A DNA stretch of 64,000 bases from Emmonsiellopsis sp. PD_33 (taxonomy: Eukaryota > Ascomycota > Eurotiomycetes > Onygenales > Ajellomycetaceae). Both the position numbers and the translations under genes were made by a program. How positions within the stretch are numbered: position 1 is the stretch's first letter; the number at the start of each line of letters is the position of its first letter. Below, one piece after another: positions 34,998 to 45,675 of the stretch. The DNA lies in assembly GCA_032988165.1 (NCBI GenBank), contig JANTQF010000112.1, positions 1 through 64,000 on the forward strand, written 5' to 3'. The notes under the pieces are model-generated. The model was given only the letters and a program-made list of their open reading frames with translations. It was not told the origin of the DNA and did no database searches.

Positions 34998-36062
34998 GAT
35001 TCCAGATAGTATCAACAACCAGCGAGATGGACTTGTATCCAGTGCATATTGCGACTCATGGTGAGAGTGGAATAACTGCGTCATGAGATGCCATGATATA
35101 TGTGCAAACTCAGGCCAGCTGTCCTCAACGCGGACGTTGACTGCGCCCCCCTCCTGCTCCTCATCTAGTAGTTATCCAACCACACATAGCATCACCAGCC
35201 TAGATACTACCTATCGAGAAGAAGAAACCAAATACGGATAACTTATACGGATTGCATCAACCCAACAAACCCTTGCTGCATTCCTCTTATACTCTTGGAA
35301 GAGACCCCAACATTCTTCCACACAGATCTCCCAAAGTTTCCCATCAACCGCTACTACCACGATGTAACTATCCAAGGCAAACCGTCAACTACCTACTATG
35401 TAACCAACGCTCAAAATCTCGCTCATAACCTTTTATATGGGCCCTCCCCATTCAACCTCCTATTCATCATCTTTGGACGTGCCCCCAGCCCACGACAATC
35501 GTCAGAAATACAAAGTTCTCACAAGCGCGAAACCCCGACGACGATCGACAACCATGATCCATGATTCCCACAGATCCCAGGCACCCGACATGTTTGACCC
35601 TCTCCCACGCACGACACCCTGCCCCTTGCCCGGAATGGGGATAGTTGGCTTTCTGGCCACATGGCTGGAATAAATACATGGCAAGTAGACGCGAGACGGT
35701 TGATTGCATTTATTATATTACCAGCGTTCAAATTTTTTTTACCGAGTTTTTTATTTTATTTTGAGAAATTCAGAGCCCCTTACATAGCGCTTGGTCATTG
35801 GTAGATGGGCGCCGTTCAATGTACCACAGAAAATATTAAACGTTTAGGGGGGTCTAGCATATCTCTTCCACTCCTTTCTATGCACAATTGCATTCCCAGA
35901 CGGAGCGAAGCATCAGTAGGAGGACTGCTGGGTTCAGAGTATGTAGTGGGCAAGATTGCCATGTAAGTTAAAATAAAATGGATTGAACAGGCAGAAAAAA
36001 AAAAAAGGTAGATGAACAAATTCTAGTTTGAAGAAACGGGGAATATAACAACAGCCAGACAC
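34998..36062. other. Intergenic region right of the retrotransposon nest
   Basis: Normal-composition DNA with CpG from about 35030 onward. It was presumably contiguous with 3173-3871 before the Copia insertion. Short open stretches (35295-35673 on +, 35467-35731 on -) overlap each other and show no domain. A/T-rich runs at 35730-35765 and 35995-36007 lie downstream of the delta-COP stop codon and may contain its polyadenylation region. I see no gene. Confidence 0.5.
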
Positions 36063-37801
36063 CTATTCAATCACATAACCGTCCGCCAGAGTCTTCACAT
36101 CCTTTGAAAAGTTCACTGATTGTCCGTCCATATCCAATAACGACACAGACTCAACATCCACATCCACAAATGGCGTGGCCTTCTGGAACCGTACGCTCAT
36201 GGGGAAGAATTCGTTTTCGTCACCGTTGGGATCTGCGGATTCGAACTCGAAGCTACCAGACGGGTTTGACTCATCTATGGAGCCAATATTCCAGTCCAAG
36301 CTGTCTCCAGTGACTTCATAGATGGCGTCGAAATTCGTTATCGTGGGCTCGACAGTGCCGAATGGGATCGTAACAATGACATCTTTCAGTGACTCCGAAC
36401 CATTAAGTTCATACTCCACCGTAACAGTGCTAGACTCTGCCCCTCTATTAATCCACACAGTAAATGTGAGCGGGAGGATGTCTGCATCTTCAGAACCGGT
36501 GACGCGCCATCGCAGGACTGCAATCGAGATGTTATGAGGAAAATCCCTTGTAGTGTCCTTAAGCTGAATAGTTTTGGTGTTGTTAAACAGTGCCTTGTCG
36601 ACGTTGGGATGTGTGCGGAAGACAGCGCCATGTGAGGGATTGGCAACCAAGTCAAGTTTGACCTTAGTAAAAGAAGAATCTGTGATGCGGAGTTGAAGAT
36701 CGCCCTTGATCTCATATGATTTGACCGCACCATCGCGGGAAAGTTTGGCGGAAACCGTCTCTGCAACAATAACATGGACAGGCTCTCGATCGCTGGATAA
36801 AGAGGGTCGCGAAGGTGTAGCATTGCCGGAGGCAGCAGCTGCCGCGGGAGCGGGGGATATCAAAGGCGTGTCCTCGGCCTCAGGGCCAAGATCCCCTCTA
36901 ACCTTTTCGTATATATCCGTGGCTTTCGATTTCTTTCCAAGTTGCATTCCCTTGCCTCTTGTCACCAATGGTCTATATCGTTGTCAGTCAGATGATATAT
37001 GATCATGGATATACGATTACGCCGATGCTGGAACTCACTTGGTAAAGGTCTTCTTTTTCTCAGCCTCATAGCTGTCGTATGTGTTTGTAGTCGCAGGTTG
37101 TGCGGGCTGTGTGTAAACCGGGTATTGTGGGGTGCGAGGGCCCATTCCACCACGAGTATTTCTGGCGGCCTCTTTGCGTTGCATCTCCAATTGTTTCGCC
37201 TTCCGCTTCCGCTCTTCGCTAGCCTCGAGCTCTTTGTTCTATAATCGAGTTAGCAATGGCGATGGGTATTCGGTGTCTGGGAATGGGAATGGGGAGGTAC
37301 GTACTCTTTCGATTATCTCCTGCACTCTTTCCTCATGACTCTCCATCTCAAGGAAAGTCCTTATTTGCGACAGGGAGAGGTTCTCTCGATACCCAAGAGT
37401 AACAAGCTCATCGAAGGCACTGAGCAGCTCAAAGGCATTTCGCACAATCTCCCGTTCATCCAGACTCTTGCAAATGCTGGTGACCACCTGGGCGAAGAGG
37501 TGCAGGCTGTCTATGTCCTGAAGAATGTTGGATTGTCGGTTTGTGATAAGGACAATGTACAGCTCGTCCAGCGGCTGGTAGACAAAACGGACGTTATCCT
37601 GCTCGACGGTAGTGTGTTGGGTGCCCGAATCAGCCAATTTGGGGAACGACGCCAACAACGCCTCTATCCGGGAGCGGGCGATTTCACGGAACTGGCGCGA
37701 GAGTACTGCTTTGCCCCCGCGAGTACATATGGACGCTGCGAGGACGACCTGTTGAAGTCAGCTCCGGCCGGAATTGCATCGTTTCCAATGGAACTCACCA
37801 T
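36063..37801 (-). CDS. RET2: Coatomer subunit delta (delta-COP, Ret2/archain)
   Basis: A subunit of the COPI coat F-subcomplex that drives Golgi-to-ER and intra-Golgi vesicle traffic in the cytosol. Exons (minus): 37801-37799 (ATG only), 37748-37305, 37238-37039, 36972-36063; 1,557 nt, 518 aa, the usual family length. The N-terminal longin-like domain reads VVLAASICTRGGKAVLSRQF...YQPLDELYIVLITNRQSNILQDIDSLHLFA, then a helical region with EERVQEIIERNKELEASEERKRKAKQLEMQRKEA. The C-terminal mu-homology domain (from ~residue 270) begins after VTRGKGMQLGKKSK and includes VHVIVAETVSAKLSRDGAVKSYEIKGDLQL. Donors are GTGAGT, GTACGT and GTGAGT. The first intron directly follows the start codon. It is head-to-head with the DUF2420 gene, 535 bp apart. 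Confidence 0.95.
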
Positions 37802-38336
37802 CGTGGCAGTTAATGTAAGGCAAAATAAGGCTGATCTGACAGTGACGGAAGCTGTGGAGGTGGTTGTTGGCAAAGCACAGGAGGGCGGCGTCGCTGTGGA
37901 GGAGAGTCAAGAGGATTGTTGTCTTGATGCTGGCCAAGGAGCGAGGTGGCCCGTGCACGAGGCGGCTCTTGTCTCGCTTAACAAAAGGGAGGAAAGCTGA
38001 CCTCGCGCCTCCGACGACAACCACCAGCACAAAGCCCGACGAACGCCTCAGTTGCTCGTCGCGGACCATCAGCATATCGTCTCGCTCGTCATATTTGCCG
38101 GACACCTGTGCCTTTGCTCGTATCTACACCCTCTGTCCCGTCCTGCTCGCTTGGTTTGGCTACCTGGGGCGATTTGTTTGGCACCACGCGCAATATATCG
38201 AGCAGCCGCAGTTGAGTACCAACGACCTTTTTGATCTGCCTATTCCATGTGATATCAACCAGCTGCGAAGATAATCTTACTTTCACTATGTTATCCCTGT
38301 GACCTTTTTGAACCCACGAACGCCCTGCAACAAACC
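37802..38336. promoter_or_regulatory. Shared divergent promoter of delta-COP and the DUF2420 gene
   Basis: 535 bp between two start codons pointing away from each other. Open stretches on both strands (37864-38274, 37758-38105) show no domain similarity that I recognise and overlap one another, so I treat them as chance. No clear TATA box was found. Confidence 0.5.
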
Positions 38337-41116
38337 ATGGAACCTGTTGCTTTCGATGACAGTATGGAGGTGGTCGCGTCAGAAGCTGGCCACGGCCACG
38401 CTGGTCACACCGACGATATCGAAATCGACCTCGATCTTGCCCAAGACCGCATTCCTGAAGATGATAATGATGTAGTTGTGGAGGATGCTTCCGCTACTGC
38501 CTCGGATCACCCGACTGGGGAGGAAGAAGGCACATATGATGCCGACATGGCTGACGGCGAATTTTTGGGCGGGGATGTATCGGGTTCTGGATACGCCCAA
38601 GACCAGCAAGATTCCTATCAGTTCGAAGATGATTCCGCATATCATGACCCCAACGAGTACGAAGCAGAAATGGAGGATGAATATGAAGAGGATATCGATG
38701 CCCCTATCCCCGATAATGGCGTTCAGGACACGAACGAGCCTAATGAGGAAGCGGAAGGGGAAGAAAAGATTATTGACAGCAACCAACCCGTGGTCCCTCA
38801 AGCTCTGTCGAAACCGGAACAAGGTGAAGCTGAAGCATCTGGTACTTCAACAAGAACGGAACAAGAACTCGCGATTGAAACCGGGATTGAGGAGCCTAGC
38901 CGGCCCGAGAAAATAAATTCAAATGATGACACGCACACCCCGCAAGCCGCAGCAGTTTCCGAAGCCATGGACCAAGCTAAAAGCTATGAGGATGACACTG
39001 ACAAGCACTCCGCCGCAGAAGGCGAGGCTACAGAAGGCCAGGTGCAATTCGAGTCGCAAGGCCTCGACGTCGAGCAACGCCAGGAAGCGGGTTCCGATAT
39101 AACGGAAACATATCATCTTGTTCAGCCTGAAGATTATGAAGACCAATCAGTCCAGGAGGAGGGAGAACATGCCGGAAATGGACCGACTTTACATGCAGTG
39201 AAGGTCCTATATCAGGATAATGAAATTTCGCTCTTCCCGCCTGTGGAGGGCGACCCATCAGAGACATTTTTCCTAGAGGACGAGGAACTGGCACATGCGC
39301 CCATTGGACAACTTGTAGAAGCTTGCCGTCAGGTGCTGGGTGATCATATTGGCGAAGATGAAGAACTAATAATGGATATCGAGTGTCTTAGCCTACATTT
39401 ACCAGAGGTAAGAGTTATCCCCAAGCCCCTTGGCGAGAATTTTACTAACGTGAATCATCAGTACTCTATCGGCAAGTCTACTATATCCCTAGCCCAAATT
39501 ATACGGGTGTATCTTGACCTCTGTCTTCATGACGGAATCAACGACCCCGAGCCCCTTTATATATCCCTATCCACAAGATCCACATTCGAAGCAGATTTCA
39601 GACACCTCACGACAGTAGCCCAAGAGGGCAAGGGGCTGTCTTACATTCAAACATGGGAAGATTATGATCTTGATAAAGCAGAAGGAGATGTGTCGCATCC
39701 AGATGGCGAAGAAGGAGTGGCGGATGGCGCTAGGGCCCTAAGTGAGGCGCATTCGGATCATTTAGCCCCCCTTAATGAAGAAGAGGTAGCTCCCGATACC
39801 ACTACGGAAAAATCTCCACCAGACCATTTCAGCCAAGGTCAACCTATCGAACCCGCAGATCAAGGCCCGCCAGGCCCTACAGACTCCGATCATCACCCTC
39901 CGCCTAGTTTTGATCATGCTCAAACAATTCAGGATGAGTTGCAACCCAGCACTGGTAAATATGATACTTATGAACAGTACGACACTAGAGAAAACGGTGG
40001 CGGTGAGTTTAACCAAGACGGGGGAGAGGAATCCGAGGTGCAACAGGAAGTTGAGGAGGAGGAGCAGGAGGAAGAAGAGGAGGAAGAGGAAGAGGAAGTG
40101 CAGGAGGAGCAGGGAGAGGAGGGAGGCGATGAAAGAGAAGAATATGAGGGTATGTCCCACATTCCTTGGCACCTAAAGCTTTGATTGCTAACGAGACCAC
40201 AGAAGAGAACCTGCAAACCGAGGATACGGGTAGCGCCGTCCAGGCTGATGCTGTTGCCACTGATCGTAGCCCAGCCCCAGCAGAAACAATGCATATTCCT
40301 ACAGTAGACCTTTCTCGGGATGAATCGGATGAACAACCACCAGAAAATTATACTCAGGGTTACGAGTTCGGAACAGAAACAACTTTCGACGAACAACAGG
40401 AAGCTACAGCTAACGAAGAGCTCGCCGAGCAATACGAACAGGAGGAACCTCAAGAGGAGCACGTTGAACACCATACTGAGGCTTTAGCGGGTGAAGATGC
40501 CACCAACAGTCACGACCAGCCCGCCACCAATAATGACCTTCATATTGAAATTGATTTGGGAACTAATGACATCAGCCAGTCTGAGCAAGCTTTCGATAGC
40601 CATGACCTCGGCGACGTGGACGAAGGCGAAATTTATGAAGACTCGTCGGCCATGGAGCGCACAAATACCATTCCCTTGAACGGTCAGGAAAACCAACCTC
40701 CAACGCTTGTGGTCGAGGATTCCGCCGAGAGACCAACGACCCCAGAGCCAACCGATGATATTTTTGACATCGATGAGGACCTGTTCAAAAGTCCCATGGC
40801 GGAAAACCATGACACTTTTGCACCGGGCAGCCCTTTAGGTGGACCAGATCCCGAACTCTTCAGTTTCCCCAATGAAAAGCTCCCTACCGCAAGCCCAACT
40901 TTAGAGTCTGGCGAGATCAGCTCCAGGGATGGATCTCCTGCTGGGGATCTCAATGAGCCCTTCCCGTTTACCTCTCTAGACAGAGAAATCCCAGGTCCAG
41001 ATACCTTACCCGCAGTCGACAGCCCCAAATCGACGGCAAAACGAACTTTCATAGACGCCGACATTAACGATGCTGAGAGCTCTACGCCAGACATGAAACG
41101 CCACCGCTCGGAGTAA
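38337..41116 (+). CDS. Acidic fungal protein with a DUF2420-like domain (unknown function)
   Basis: 890 aa from exons 38337-39407, 39462-40149 and 40203-41116 (2,673 nt). Residues 1-270 are Asp/Glu-rich and disordered. A compact domain at about 285-450 (HAVKVLYQDNEISLFPP, FFLEDEELAHAPIGQLVEACRQVLGDHIGEDEELIMDIECLSLHLPE, AQIIRVYLDLCLHDG, PLYISLSTRSTFEADF) matches my memory of DUF2420, a fungi-only family without known function. After it come Glu runs (EEEEQEEEEEEEEEE) and an acidic C-terminus ending TPDMKRHRSE. Intron 1 (GTAAGA...TACTAAC...CAG, 54 nt) is a multiple of three and contains no stop, so an unspliced reading would add 18 residues. Intron 2 (GTATGT...GCTAAC...CAG, 53 nt) is needed to stay in frame. 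A nuclear role is possible from the composition but not shown. Confidence 0.75.
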
Positions 41117-42528
41117 ACACCGCGATCGATATTACGCACGGGCACGATTAATCCGCCCCGCATGACCGACCCAATGGATAACCCCTTTTAGGACTAACGA
41201 GCAGCTGTGACGACGATCGTGCTAACAAAATCAGACAATACTAACTAGGGCTCTTTCGGTCAGTGTACGGCTTTCAAGGTAAAAGTTGACTAACCATTTC
41301 GATCCTCCGCCTGTACTTATCATCCTCTTCACCTGTTTCCATTCACTATCCTGTTTCCCCCACCCTTTCCCGTCTTCCGGAATCTCTACCGATTTCTTTT
41401 CGATTTTAAACAACACTTTGTTCCTGCGTCTGTGTCTAGCTCGGCATTCCCTTGACCACACCTTTCGTCCAGACCCGTTCTGGACTATTGGCAAATGCTT
41501 AGACCCTGGTTCGCATATCATTTCCACAAATGATTCCTCCCCCGGATGGAATTCGTGGAACCACGTTCCCTGGCCATAATGTTGAGCCGCGGAACCCGAT
41601 CGATTGAAGAACCGCCACACCAGTGGTCCTTCTAGTGTAGGTGATTGATGGACGACGTCCCAGGGTGGCTACTATCCTACCTCTCTGGCCTTTCCTTGTT
41701 TTCCTTTCCTCCCCTCTGCAGGGGTTCAAAAGAGATACCGTGACATTGAAATTTTTCGCTACATATGTATACCCCGGCAGATCCTGTCGCAGACCTTGCA
41801 TGATTAGGGCGTTTTTGTCTTCTCTTTCTTTATGTCGGGTCGATTTATTCCATGATTGATTACTATGATGGCGATTGCCGGTAACTTCGGCATGGAGCTC
41901 GCTGTACCGTACGAGTAATTGTCTCCCTGTTTTTCTCCCGCGTGGCGGTGTGCGTGTCCTTGTTTGTTCCATCCCTCATCCTCACCCTAAATGCATATGC
42001 GCACTCGTCTTCCGAAACAAACACACACCATCCCCCTTATCCTCCCCAGCCCCAGCCATGGCACACCTTACTGTCTCCGACTCCACCAATCCTGTCTTGC
42101 CTGTTCCATCTCATCATGTCTTGAGTTTCATAACCCCTCTCCGTTCCCACTCTATTCTGCATCCCCTCCATTTCGTATCCCATCTTCTATCATATTCCAT
42201 TTTCCCCTTTACGAGCCGAGCCGGAAGGGCTCGATAACTCACAGATGGAAGGAGAGGAGAAGTAGGAACGGCCGATTGAATGGATTTATTGATCGATCGG
42301 TTGACGGATGGATGATCTATGTATCTCTAAACATCCCCCCCCCATCTAGTTTACCTTAACTTATTATAGCTGTCTTAGTTTAAAAAAAGGAAGAAAGGAG
42401 AAAAAAGAAAAGAACTAATCTATTTATCCGTCCATATATTCCTCATGAATAAATCCAAAAAAAAAGAAAAAAAAAAAAGACCAGCGCGCTAATAACCAAG
42501 ATAAAAAATCAACATCCATGTATATATA
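41117..42528. other. Tail-to-tail intergenic region
   Basis: Between the convergent DUF2420 and BTB genes. It contains CT-rich tracts (41330-41400, 42000-42230) and A-rich runs (42380-42412, 42456-42480) that may belong to 3' UTRs. Stop-free stretches such as 41499-41972 (-) and 41875-42237 (+) lack domains. Nothing else seen. Confidence 0.5.
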
Positions 42529-44220
42529 TCACACACTCCACTCCCTCTCCCAAGCCGTAAACACCTCCCTCGCCAAATCCGCCCACATCACACACTTACA
42601 CCCCACCTTCCCCCCCTGCTCCCCACCACAATAAACCACCCTCTCCACCTTGCCCGCGCCAATCTGCACCCTCGCACACCCACTAACGCCCCGACCACCC
42701 CACAGCCCCTTGCCCGTAGCCAGATCGCAGTGCTTCATACAAAAACCCACAGTCGAGACGCTGTTCACGGTGAAACTGGCCAACAAGTCGAGGGCGGGAA
42801 GCAGGCGGCGGCGCAGCCCGCAGCCGACGTGGTTATTGTCGATTTGGTGTTCGGGGCATTCGCGGAGGGAGGCGATGAGGGTGCGGATGTTTGTTTTGGA
42901 TTTGGGTTTGGGTCGTTGGGGGGGAGGGGGAGTTTGTTGTGTGTCCTGATCGTCGTCTTCCTCTTCATCATTGCGAGATAGGGTGGATTCTAGCTGCAGG
43001 GTTTTTGTGCGGGTTGAGAAGAAGCGGATCATTTCGCCGAGGTGGAAGGAGTCGCAGGCGGGGGAGTTTGCGTACATTCGGCGGCATTGGAGTTTAGGCC
43101 GTGGGCGGGACGTGGTTGCGGAGCCAGGGGCTGGCTCGAGAGGGATTGCGCCATAGGCGCGGAGGAAGTGCGATTGCAAATCGCTGATGGTGTCGAGGAT
43201 GGCTTGGTGCCGGAAGCGCATTTCCTCTGTATGTATGTATGTACTTGCATTAGTTGTGTCGTTTTTATACAGATGAGGAAAGGGGTGGAATATACCTTCA
43301 ATGCCATTAGGGAGATTCCACCAAATGGGCTTATCGATGCCCGCCACCTCGCCCGTCCCACCATCCGCCCACTCCGTCGATCCATCCACGATCAACCTGT
43401 GCGTCAAAGCAATAACTCTGTCCTCATCCCGTAGAAATAATGCCAGATAAATAGCCAGGCGCATAAGCCCTTCATCCCCCAACAAGCGAGAAGAACGCAG
43501 CAGCCGGTCCGTCTTCGACAGAATATACTCACGGAGAGTCGCCCAGTTCGCAAGCGGGACGACCAGCGCGCGATTCAGGGCCTGGAGACCATCAAAGCGG
43601 TCCGAAAGGACGACCAGACTGGCCAAGAATGACGTCGGCCTCTCCGGCAGTGTCTCGAGGGCGTCTTGGGTCTGCGCATATGTCGGCGCCTGTACTGTAA
43701 TCCCGGTTTCCGTGACGTCCGTTTCGGTATACCGCAGATGTAACAGCTTCAAAAACGCCTCCATCAGATCGGCCTTGTCAAACCTGCCCGCAACGGGCGG
43801 CAACTCGAGCGGGATGCGGGGTAGTTCCTCGATGCCAGGGCTGTCCATGTCCGTGTCGGTGCCATATCTCGCATCCAACCGGGCTCTCTCTTCGAGAAAT
43901 TCCCGCCCTTCGCGGAACTTCTCTGGGTCCAAGAAGACCCTGAAGTATGGGCTAGCCTCTCTCAGCGCGTTGCTAGACACTCTTATCAGATATTTGATTT
44001 GCGCGGGATGGTGCTGGCTAGATTCCCCTTTGCCTGGTGATGCCGTGAACTCCACAGCAGCATCGCCATCAGGACAGACTATTCTCGTGCGAATATTCGA
44101 AGAAGAAGGAGAAGAGCCTCTCCCCCCCTGTCCTCGTCCGGATTGGTGGGGCCTTGGCCGTTTCCCTCTGCCAGCCGGAGAAGGCTCAGCATGCTGCATC
44201 GACGGCAAGCTGCATTCCAT
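42529..44220 (-). CDS. BTB/POZ-domain-like protein of unknown function
   Basis: 540 aa from exons 44220-43296 and 43226-42529. The intron (GTATAT...CTAAT...CAG, 69 nt) is a multiple of three without a stop, so it is easily missed. The start chosen is MECSLPSMQHAEP (44220); an ATG at 44262 in the same frame would add 14 residues of weak similarity. Residues ~40-220 resemble the BTB-like domain common in fungi: TRIVCPDGDAAVEFTAS, YLIRVSSNALREASPYFRVFL, then LLHLRYTE and VVLSDRFDGLQALNRAL, the last two matching the usual DKYdc helix. The C-terminal half is Cys/His-containing (CRRMYANSPACDSFHLGEM, CPEHQIDNNHVGCG, CMKHCDL), suggesting structural metal sites. BTB domains mediate dimerisation or adaptor binding, but no partner can be named. 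Confidence 0.72.
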   Translation of the reverse strand: MECSLPSMQHAEPSPAGRGKRPRPHQSGRGQGGRGSSPSSSNIRTRIVCPDGDAAVEFTASPGKGESSQHHPAQIKYLIRVSSNALREASPYFRVFLDPEKFREGREFLEERARLDARYGTDTDMDSPGIEELPRIPLELPPVAGRFDKADLMEAFLKLLHLRYTETDVTETGITVQAPTYAQTQDALETLPERPTSFLASLVVLSDRFDGLQALNRALVVPLANWATLREYILSKTDRLLRSSRLLGDEGLMRLAIYLALFLRDEDRVIALTHRLIVDGSTEWADGGTGEVAGIDKPIWWNLPNGIEGIFHPFPHLYKNDTTNASTYIHTEEMRFRHQAILDTISDLQSHFLRAYGAIPLEPAPGSATTSRPRPKLQCRRMYANSPACDSFHLGEMIRFFSTRTKTLQLESTLSRNDEEEDDDQDTQQTPPPPQRPKPKSKTNIRTLIASLRECPEHQIDNNHVGCGLRRRLLPALDLLASFTVNSVSTVGFCMKHCDLATGKGLWGGRGVSGCARVQIGAGKVERVVYCGGEQGGKVGCKCVMWADLAREVFTAWEREWSV

Positions 44221-45675
44221 CACGGCAGTGCGACCTATTCTTATCCAATAAAAGACCAACAAGAATTATATATGTAGCGTATGACGCGATAAAAATGCGT
44301 CCCAACAATACGCTCGAGGGAGGGGGTATATCCAAGAAAAAATCCAAGAAGAAGGTAGGCCTGTTGGTGTGCTTTATATCTTCGATGGTGATTCACCGAT
44401 ATTTTCGTATATATACCGGATCCACGCAGCCAGGCAGTTTTATCATCAAAAAAATGCACAGGAAAGAAAGACGATGCGGACGGGGGGTGCCCGTCAGGTC
44501 CCGATGAACGTTATTTATGGCTGACCGTTTACCACAGCCTTTTATCGTCCTGGACGCATGAAGCTTTTCATATCTGCCGTTGAGTTCCGACGACGCTCAT
44601 CGAGAGCTTCGATGCTGAACTCCCAAAACTTAAACGCAGACAGTCGTTCTTCGTTAGGTTCGGATAGGGTAGAAACGGCCGGCCACAGATAGGGCTGGTC
44701 AAAGGTCGCAGGGGACTTAACTTGGCAGTTCAGAAATGAATAATAATAAAAATATTGATAATAATAGTAGTAGTAGTGATAGCAGTAATATGCAGAGAAA
44801 CCACTGACTGTTCCGGAACAGATTCTAGTAGATATTCAATATAAAATGGTTGAAGCTAGGGTTGAGGTTTGAAATTCCCTTAACGGGAGGGGGTCTGTGC
44901 CCCGCAGCGGATTGCTTACATAACCAGTAGTTAAGTCCCCATCCGCTAGTGAACTAGTTAAGTTATTTTAGCTCCCGCTACTCCCCGTGTCCGTGTGGGG
45001 GGGAGGGCCCGGATGGGAGGTGATTAATTTAAAGGGCCGCCCTCCTCATCAATTTCTATTTCTGTTTCTGTTTCCGAACGGTCGGGAAGATGGTGAAATG
45101 AACCATATAACTAACTAGCCAAGAGAATTATCCTATCGTGTCTGGAGAAATGACATAGTTCGTGAGAGGAAAGCGCCAATAGTACGGAGTACTGACAAGG
45201 ATAAATAGATAAAAACCAAACCAAAATCAAACCGGGAGTCTTCCTCCATAAAAAACCCACGAATTAAAAAACGGGAGATTGGTAAAAGTCCAGATTCAAC
45301 TGATGCAAGGATGGGGGTAAAAAATAATAATAAAAAAGGGAAACCGAGACGAGACGATTACTCAGAGTAGACATGAGGGCATGGCATGGCATGGTATGTA
45401 TTTACACAACACAACTTGTAGAAGGTAAAAGGTATACTTTTAGATTTTAATTTCCAAAAGACGGAGCCGAAGCAAGGTGGTGAAAGGAGAAAAAAAGGTT
45501 GTACAAATGTCATGAGATAAATGGGAAGCGGTACGATCGAGAAATGATGTATATATTGTAGTCCAGGTAATAGAAGCGGGTATGACATAAATGGATATAT
45601 TGGGAGTGAGATAATAGCAATACGTGTTCAGGAGGAAAATGAAAAAAACTCATGGCAGGACGGGAGAAATCCCCA
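44221..45675. other. Intergenic region upstream of the BTB gene
   Basis: BTB promoter and 3' region of the next minus-strand gene. It contains a simple-sequence tract of aat/agt triplets at 44738-44792, A-rich DNA at 45200-45345, and repeated ggcatggcat at 45380-45395. I recognise no RNA gene or coding region. Confidence 0.5.

Noticed and set aside
37335..38000. 221-codon plus-strand open stretch
   Set aside because: It is antisense to delta-COP exon 2, whose minus-strand product is unmistakable.
41499..41972. 157-codon minus-strand open stretch between convergent genes
   Set aside because: Arg/Thr-rich with no domain, overlapping opposite-strand open stretches in a probable 3' UTR region.
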